Positions 59,067 to 64,000 of a stretch of DNA of 64,000 bases are shown here, piece after piece (the first letter of the stretch is position 1; the number at the start of each line of letters is the position of its first letter). Origin of the DNA: Rhipicephalus microplus (lineage: Eukaryota; Arthropoda; Arachnida; Ixodida; Ixodidae); the NCBI RefSeq assembly GCF_043290135.1, contig NC_134701.1:33507501-33571500 (forward strand). Reading direction: 5' to 3'. A program made the position numbers and the translations under genes. The notes below the pieces were generated by a model. It had not been told where the DNA came from. It did no database searches and was given only the letters and a program-made list of their open reading frames with translations.

Positions 59067-60449
59067 ATCCAAAGTGGGCGTTATATTCACAAAGCGATCT
59101 ACTAAAGCCTCGAAGCTTCTAGAACATCGTAGGCACGGTTTGCGCTAAATGTAGCGTAAAGGGGTGATCACAAAACTTGAGGAAAGGAACGTGGCAATAT
59201 GAAGTTCTTTTCAATGAAGTTACAAACTTTGTGTCGCGTTCATGACCTATCTTTGTCTACATCAGTACCATACGCTGGCTTTTAGATATCTGGGTAATAT
59301 GTTTTCAAACTAAAAGGAATTACTTCGGCTTTTGTAAATTTAGCTCACGCAATCTTGTGGAATTTCACAATTCACAAAAACTTTTCATCCCCTCGTAGGT
59401 TGTGTTCTCTTCACACAATTTTAAGAATTGTCGGCTCCTCAAAGGCCTAATTATCAACTCATGCACGGAGAATATGCTGTGACTAAATAATGAAACACAA
59501 TGGGCGCCCACAGCTGATGGAGTCCTGAACTTGGGGCACACGTAATTATCATATCTGTGTTTAATTCACTGATTATATTCGCCTACAACAATAGAAGACT
59601 GCGGTGTTTCCTCTCCAAAGACCAATGCACAAAAGCCTGCCCGAGTGGGCACGTACTCTAAACTTCCGTCATGAGGCAGACGTCTGGAAATTCTGCAGCC
59701 AAAGCACATTGCAAATTTGTGAGTTAACTTTCTTTGATAGCGTAGGCTGCCCTGCTTCGATCGTATGGGCGCAGTGTGTCCGGGCTTGTTATGCAGTACT
59801 CGGCACTAAGTATAGCGCGAATTAATGGAACGCGGACTTCGCGCGTGATAATATTTGCGACCACAGTGAAGTCACGCACCAGATAATTTTAGCATCCGAG
59901 CTGCTTGCTCGTCAAATCATATGCAAATAATAAAAGCGTGTAAAAAGAGTCTTAAACGCCCTGTAGTATATTCGGTGCAGGGTCCCATCACCAGGGCCCA
60001 TAGTTTATTTTTGGGTGGTGCCATTAATTTTGGCAGTAAGATTACAATGATGGGCGTGACTGGCAGCTGCATATAGTGTTCACCGACATACAGTGTGAGC
60101 CTATTAAACTTCTGCCCTCACTTGTGCACTAGTTTGTAATACTTTGCCTAATTAGGTTCATTAGTGAAAATATACCAGTGGTTCCACAACTACAGCTTTG
60201 CGTCAGCAACTGTCGTCGACTTTTTGCATGCGTTTGGAAAACGATAAAAGGCACTCAGTTATTACGCAGAGACAAACAATAAATATCGCAAGAAAAACTT
60301 GCAATATTTTCAGAGCTATTTTCCAGTCAGCAGTTCTGATGCTAACTCTGGTAACAACAATATGAGTGAATGTTTTTTAACAAAGCATCCTACTGCTCGT
60401 CACATAAACATTTCACATTATTTTTGAAGTAATCTAATGTCCACCTTAG
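59067..60449. other. No gene recognised
   Basis: Short chance ORFs only, no recognisable repeat. Confidence 0.4.
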
Positions 60450-60625
60450 TAGTACAGTGGATAGAGTGCTCGGCTGCCGACTCTGAAATGGTGTGTTCGA
60501 TCTCTGCTGTAGTAGTGGTACTTCGATGGAGGCAAAGTGCTAGAGTCTCGTATATTGTGAGCGGTCAATGCACGTTAAAGAACGCAATATTGTTGAACAC
60601 CACTAAGAGCACTTCTTTACGGCAT
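60450..60625 (+). repeat. Diverged full-length SINE copy
   Basis: It aligns loosely with the SINE at 61,373. It has an A-box-like AGTACAGTGGATAGAGTGCT, a B-box-like GTGTTCGATCTCTGC, then CTTCGATGGAGGCAAAGTGC, TGCACGTTAAAGAACG, and CGGCATCTCTCCTAATGATG. It is heavily mutated, hence older than the other copy. Confidence 0.65.
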
Positions 60626-60856
60626 CTCTCCTAATGATGTCACGCTTTCTGGACGCATTACCACCGGCAATATTCTTAATACTGAAATATTGCTATAAAA
60701 GTGCATGCGGTTGCAGAATGCCATGCATGGTGGAACAAAACTTGCAATATGAGTGGCCTTTCTAGAAATAAACTTGCGCATATGAATAAGCGTGTCAATT
60801 TTCTTTCTGATGGACTTGCGTGGAGAACTTAACATCAACAAAAAGAAAACACGCAC

Positions 60857-60999
60857 TTTCATCACACCCAATGTGTCCGCTTCTTCCAAAGCTGGTTCGA
60901 GTTTATCGAAGCCCGTGGCCGTTTTATCAGCGTCAATTTTCAACATGCGGCTGAAGTCAGTTGCCAGCGCGCATGTCTTGCGGGCCAAGTCCACTGTAT
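60857..60999 (-). CDS. Candidate internal exon of an unidentified host gene
   Basis: On the minus strand, a strong acceptor (TTATCTTCTACCTCGCC then TTTGCAG) is followed by a 143-nt open segment: two bases completing a codon, then 47 codons (TVDLARKTCALATDFSRMLK, then DADKTATGFDKLEPALEEAD and LGVMK). A donor follows (GATGAAA/GTGCGT). Upstream phase is 1, downstream phase 0. The translation is protein-like, with balanced composition and no low complexity, and the codon use is GC-richer than the surrounding AT-rich DNA. The frame stays open beyond both sites, so the boundaries rest on splice signals. The family is not recognised. Confidence 0.45.
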
Positions 61000-61372
61000 C
61001 TGCAAAGGCGAGGTAGAAGATAAGGAATGCACTCAACTAAAGAAGGCTTGGTTTACTTAACAAGACCGTCACAGATTCTTGACCACACTCTTCAGCACAA
61101 TCAGAATAACGCGAAAATAATTATAAAAATTCGTTAAATTTAATCTGAGTTCTCGGTACACGAGTTGGCAAAACCAAGCCAATAGCAGAAATAAATGTTT
61201 CTTACTGCATTTGGGTTTCCCAGTGATAATACTGGATTGTTCTAATGACAGTGCCCATCGTAGAGCTATGCATGACCTCTAGCTTCAGAGTGGCGTTCAC
61301 AATTCAGTGCACAAGGTATGTACCTATTGTTATCTTTCAAATACCTTAGCATTCCGAATAACTGACACTTAT

Positions 61373-61609
61373 GCCCCGCCGTGGTGGTCTAGTGGCTAAG
61401 GTACTCGGCTGCTGACCCGCAGGTCGCGGGTTCAAATCCCGGCTGTGGCGGCTGCATTTCCGATGGAGGCGGAATTGTTGTAGGCCCGTGTGCTCAGATT
61501 TGGGTGCACGTTAAAGAACCCCAGGTGGTCTAAATTTCCGGAGCCCTCCACTACGGCGTCTCTCATAATCATATGGTGGTTTTGGGACGTTAAACTCCAC
61601 CAATCAATC
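61373..61609 (+). mobile_element. tRNA-derived SINE (Ruka-like), full length with TSD
   Basis: The 237-bp element has a tRNA-like head containing an A box (TGGTCTAGTGGCTAAGG) and B box (GGTTCAAATCC at 61,429-61,439), i.e. an internal RNA polymerase III promoter. A unique body and a CAATCAATCA-type tail follow. It is bounded by a perfect 13-bp target-site duplication AACTGACACTTAT at 61,360-61,372 and 61,610-61,622. The sequence agrees with the abundant tRNA-derived SINE of hard ticks (Ruka, from memory). SINEs depend on a partner LINE for mobility. Confidence 0.9.
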
Positions 61610-61622
61610 AACTGACACTTAT

Positions 61623-61969
61623 AGCTCCAAAACGTGTGCCATAGTCCGGTGTTTGTGCTCTCACTGACCAAACAGGCCATGTTGCGTGTAACGTTCATCT
61701 ACACATTCATGTTACTTCCGATGTATTATATCAGTGCTCTGCATTGCTGTGCTCATGGAAGAATCGGTTTCATAAGGCAAATAAAATTCGAAGCATTTTC
61801 TTGCTTATGCCTTCTTGGGTGGCCTTAAAGTAGCAATCCACGTATTCTGAAGTATAGATGAAAACTATGTGCATATTTTGGAAGGCCAAGCCGCTTCAAT
61901 GTAAACCAAGAAAAAGCCGCTTGGCGCTTCACAGTACTTAGAAATATGTATGTTATCTCTACTTTTTGC
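61623..61969. other. No gene recognised
   Basis: Between the SINE and the Gypsy integrase tail I see only short ORFs. Confidence 0.4.
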
Positions 61970-62500
61970 TTCTGAAAGGCAGTTATTAACAACACCTGGT
62001 AGAAGGCAGACAGCTGAAACAGGGAAAAATAGACGAACGGGCTCGGCGTCAACAGCTCGCGCACAGCGCTTACTCCTCGCACCAAGAGGCAGTCGCGCTG
62101 GTGATTTTCAGCTACCCCGGTGATGAAAACGAGTCTTCCTGGTGACTCAAGGCCACTAGAAAACTGGAGAGTCGCAGCAGTGCTTGAATCGGATCTCGTA
62201 GACCGTCTCACGACTAAGACGGCGCCTGTCCTCAGACGGTATGATTGACTAAACCACATAGGTGACAGAAGAGGTACCAATGATGGCGTCGTAAGGTCCA
62301 ATGTCCAACGGTGAAAACAAGAGAGGTGGTAAAGAAGAGTAAAAGGCAGTCGAAGCCACTCGACAGAGTCGACGGGGAAAGTGTCTTGGGCCAGATGATG
62401 GTCATTTTGATCTTTTTGGAGGACTTGATTATCCGCGGTTAATGAGTGTGCAAGCTGACGGCACTCTTCGGGATATTCTGCCGTTTCAGAAACTGGACTG
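61970..62500 (-). pseudogene. Ty3/Gypsy pol C-terminal (integrase tail) remnant
   Basis: Minus-strand reading gives AEYPEECRQLAHSLTADNQ (helical segment after the integrase core), FPVDSVEWLRLP (the G/V-D-x-V-W-L fold of the integrase C-terminal domain) and, after a shift, GPYDAIIGTSSVTYVV and IIPSEDRRRLSRETVYEIRF (the GPY/F-like module and the R-R-x-x-R-x-T-V-H-x-x-R-x-K counterpart). Several stops and frame changes make it inactive. The catalytic core is missing; it is cut at 62,503 by the tail of a CR1-like LINE. Confidence 0.65.
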
Positions 62501-62502
62501 AA

Positions 62503-62503
62503 T

Positions 62504-62542
<39 letters not shown>

Positions 62543-62544
62543 TC
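62503..62544. repeat. (TTTA)n run: 3' tail of the adjacent LINE
   Basis: About ten TTTA units on the plus strand, (TAAA)n on the LINE strand, directly after GGTACTATGA. A tetranucleotide tail at the 3' end is typical for several CR1/L2-like elements. Confidence 0.85.
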
Positions 62545-63015
62545 ATAGTACCCACAGCGCCAAAAGGCATTACAGTGGGGAGGGGGAAGAATAGAGAATT
62601 TAAACACTGAATACAGACACACACATTTCTGCAACACAATATTAACGCAATTCAATGTCAACTATACGTAGCGGCACGTAGGAATAGACAATACAAAGCA
62701 GCTTCACAGCACCGTCTCGTCCCTACACATCCTCGCGAGTACACTACTCTCGACCCTGAAGAAATCTTGAAAATATTTCTTGTGAAGTAACCTCTACTAC
62801 TTCAGAAGGCAACCTATTACACTGTGCTATCGCCCTGGAGAAAAATTACAATTTAAATCCGTCCGTGCGGCAGCTTATTTCCCTTATCTTATAGGAATTA
62901 TCTAAACGCTGTGAAGCGTAGTTCGGTTTGCAAAAGTATCGTGAGGGGTCTAGTCCTGTATGGCTATGAAATATGCTGCCAAAAAGTTTCAACGTCAGAT
63001 ATTCCCTTCGCTTGT

Positions 63016-63980
63016 CTAGAAATTCCCAACAAGCTTTTCTTTTGCTTTTAAAACACTAAAATTTCTAGTAAAATCAGAGCAGACAAACCGAACAGCCATG
63101 TTTTGAATTCTTTCTAAATATGACACATCACATGTCTTCCACGGATCCCACACAGCACATGCGTATTTTAGGATAGATTCAACGTTAGTCATATATAGTT
63201 CATTCTTGGCCTCAAGTGGTAGCTTACTTGCGTTTCTGCGCAAGAAACCTAACACACATCCTGCTTTACTTCTTGCGTGATTGATGTGACGGCTCCAGGA
63301 AAGGTCCGGTGTAAAATGTACACCGAGATGCTTCTGTTTACGAACAGTTAGCAGCCTGGTTGAATTTACAGTGTGAAATGAGTCATGTTGTGCCTTTTTT
63401 CTTGTGAAACACTTATGCAGTGTTTTTTGCAATAACGAACATGCGCCACTTTCCACACCATTCAGAAACTGTGTCAAGATCGTTTTGAAGAGTAGTGCAC
63501 TCATGGGAGCTATGGATAAGCCTGTACAAAACACAGTCGTCGGCAAATAATTTGATATGTGATGAAATACCGAAACAACTGTCATTTATGTAGATGAAGA
63601 ACAATAGCGGGCCCAAGAGTGACCCTGGAGACACTCCAAATGACACATAAACTTCCCGGGATGAATTACTATTGATAACAACCTTTTGCCTCCTTAAATT
63701 TAAATACTCGCTTATTTTCAATCAATAAAGAGCGGGGTACGACGTCAAATGCTTTTTTTTTTCAAATCTAGGAACAAGCGGTCAACAGAGAAACCCTTAA
63801 CCAAAGCAGAGGATAAGTCGTGTGTCATTTCAAGTTACTGTGTTGTCTACGAAAGCCGTGCTGCTGAGCATTAAGTAAAGACTACGTATTCGTATGAGCC
63901 AATATATTTCTAGACAGAACATGTTCAGTTATTTTGCATGCAACACTTGTGAGTGAAATCGGCCTATAATTTAAGACACT
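63016..63980 (-). pseudogene. Reverse transcriptase of the CR1-like LINE
   Basis: All palm blocks are recognisable: DLKKAFD (block A; the second residue after Asp differs from the usual EKA), SLLGPLLF, and LFADDCVL (catalytic pair intact). Frame changes occur at about 63,420-63,590, where two frames overlap, and near 63,720-63,770, where a run of T/A bases breaks the frame after DLKKAFD...NKR. Stops are present upstream of 63,800. It is inactive as read. Confidence 0.8.
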
Positions 63981-64000
63981 ACTTCGTGGTACACACAAGT

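Larger units (their letters stand above)
62503..64000 (-). mobile_element. CR1-like LINE, running off the window end
   Basis: On the minus strand from 64,000: RT N-terminal blocks with stops (LEMTHDLSSALVKGFSVDRL then LFLDLKKAFDVVPRSLLI, block A), then SPGSLLGPLLFFIYIND (block B), HIKLFADDCVLYRL (block C), NTAQCMFHR/TVNSTRLL thumb region, LGVHFTPDLSWSRHINHARS, LGFLRRNASKLPLEAKNELY and LKYACAVWDPW (C-terminal region), a 3' UTR and the (TAAA)n tail. The 5' part lies outside the window. It inserted next to, and probably into, the Gypsy integrase sequence. Confidence 0.85.

Noticed and set aside
61373..61450. A functional tRNA gene
   Set aside because: The A and B boxes are present, but the tRNA-like part is continuous with a SINE body and tail, bounded by a TSD; acceptor and anticodon stems do not form a clean cloverleaf.

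Overview
The window looks like repeat-rich, intron-rich nuclear DNA of a chelicerate, most likely a metastriate (hard) tick. The reasons are a tRNA-derived SINE whose head and tail match the abundant ixodid (Ruka-type) SINE, and I-like, RTE-like and CR1-like LINEs, a Ty3/Gypsy element and Penelope-like fragments of the kind that fill tick genomes. There are no operons, Shine-Dalgarno sites or long bacterial-type ORFs. The species assignment is inference; no search could be run.

Layout. 0-2 kb: a SINE fragment and two spliced-looking exons of an unidentified host gene, ending in an ATTAAA signal. 2.1-4.4 kb: a fold-back repeat whose loop holds two 5'-truncated Penelope-like copies placed head to head. 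4.5-7.2 kb: a ~100-bp tandem repeat, a cluster of GGGTG palindromes, and a ~257-bp tandem repeat that reverses direction midway. 9.5-10.5 kb: two weak candidate exons. 11.8-14.1 kb: a 5'-truncated, decayed RTE-like LINE on the minus strand. 14-27 kb: mostly unrecognised sequence with a 332-bp MITE-like repeat and an 820-bp fold-back element. 27.4-27.95 kb: a CR1/Jockey-like RT fragment.

28.3-54.1 kb is the centre of the window. It is one I-group LINE on the minus strand (ORF1 with zinc knuckles; ORF2 with endonuclease, RT, RNase H and a C-terminal Cys-rich segment). It is split into four blocks by three DNA elements that all begin CACTCTAA or a close variant: 28,888-38,932, 39,891-48,812 and 49,956-51,090. 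Because the interrupted sequence is protein coding, each empty site can be read exactly. Removing each element together with one copy of a 2-bp target duplication (CA, TA, AG) restores the LINE reading frame. The 6.9-kb element at 28,888 has a second copy (41,501-48,410, TSD TG) sitting inside the second element. The 28.9-kb copy is itself broken by a 2.34-kb ORF1-only retrotransposon with a perfect 13-bp TSD and by a ~0.7-kb palindrome-ended repeat. This gives a four-level insertion history.

54.6-64 kb: an endonuclease-domain fragment of another LINE (+), a possible LTR, a Ty3/Gypsy 5' LTR plus decayed gag (-) interrupted by a CR1 3' end, a candidate host exon on the minus strand (60,857-60,999), an intact SINE with a perfect 13-bp TSD, a Gypsy integrase tail, and a CR1-like LINE whose (AAAT)n tail abuts that tail and whose RT runs off the window end.

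No complete host gene, functional RNA gene or intact transposase was found. The strongest candidate for something undescribed is the group of CACTCTAA-ended, 2-bp-TSD elements, especially the 6.9-kb family that carries other repeats as passengers and has no recognisable transposase.
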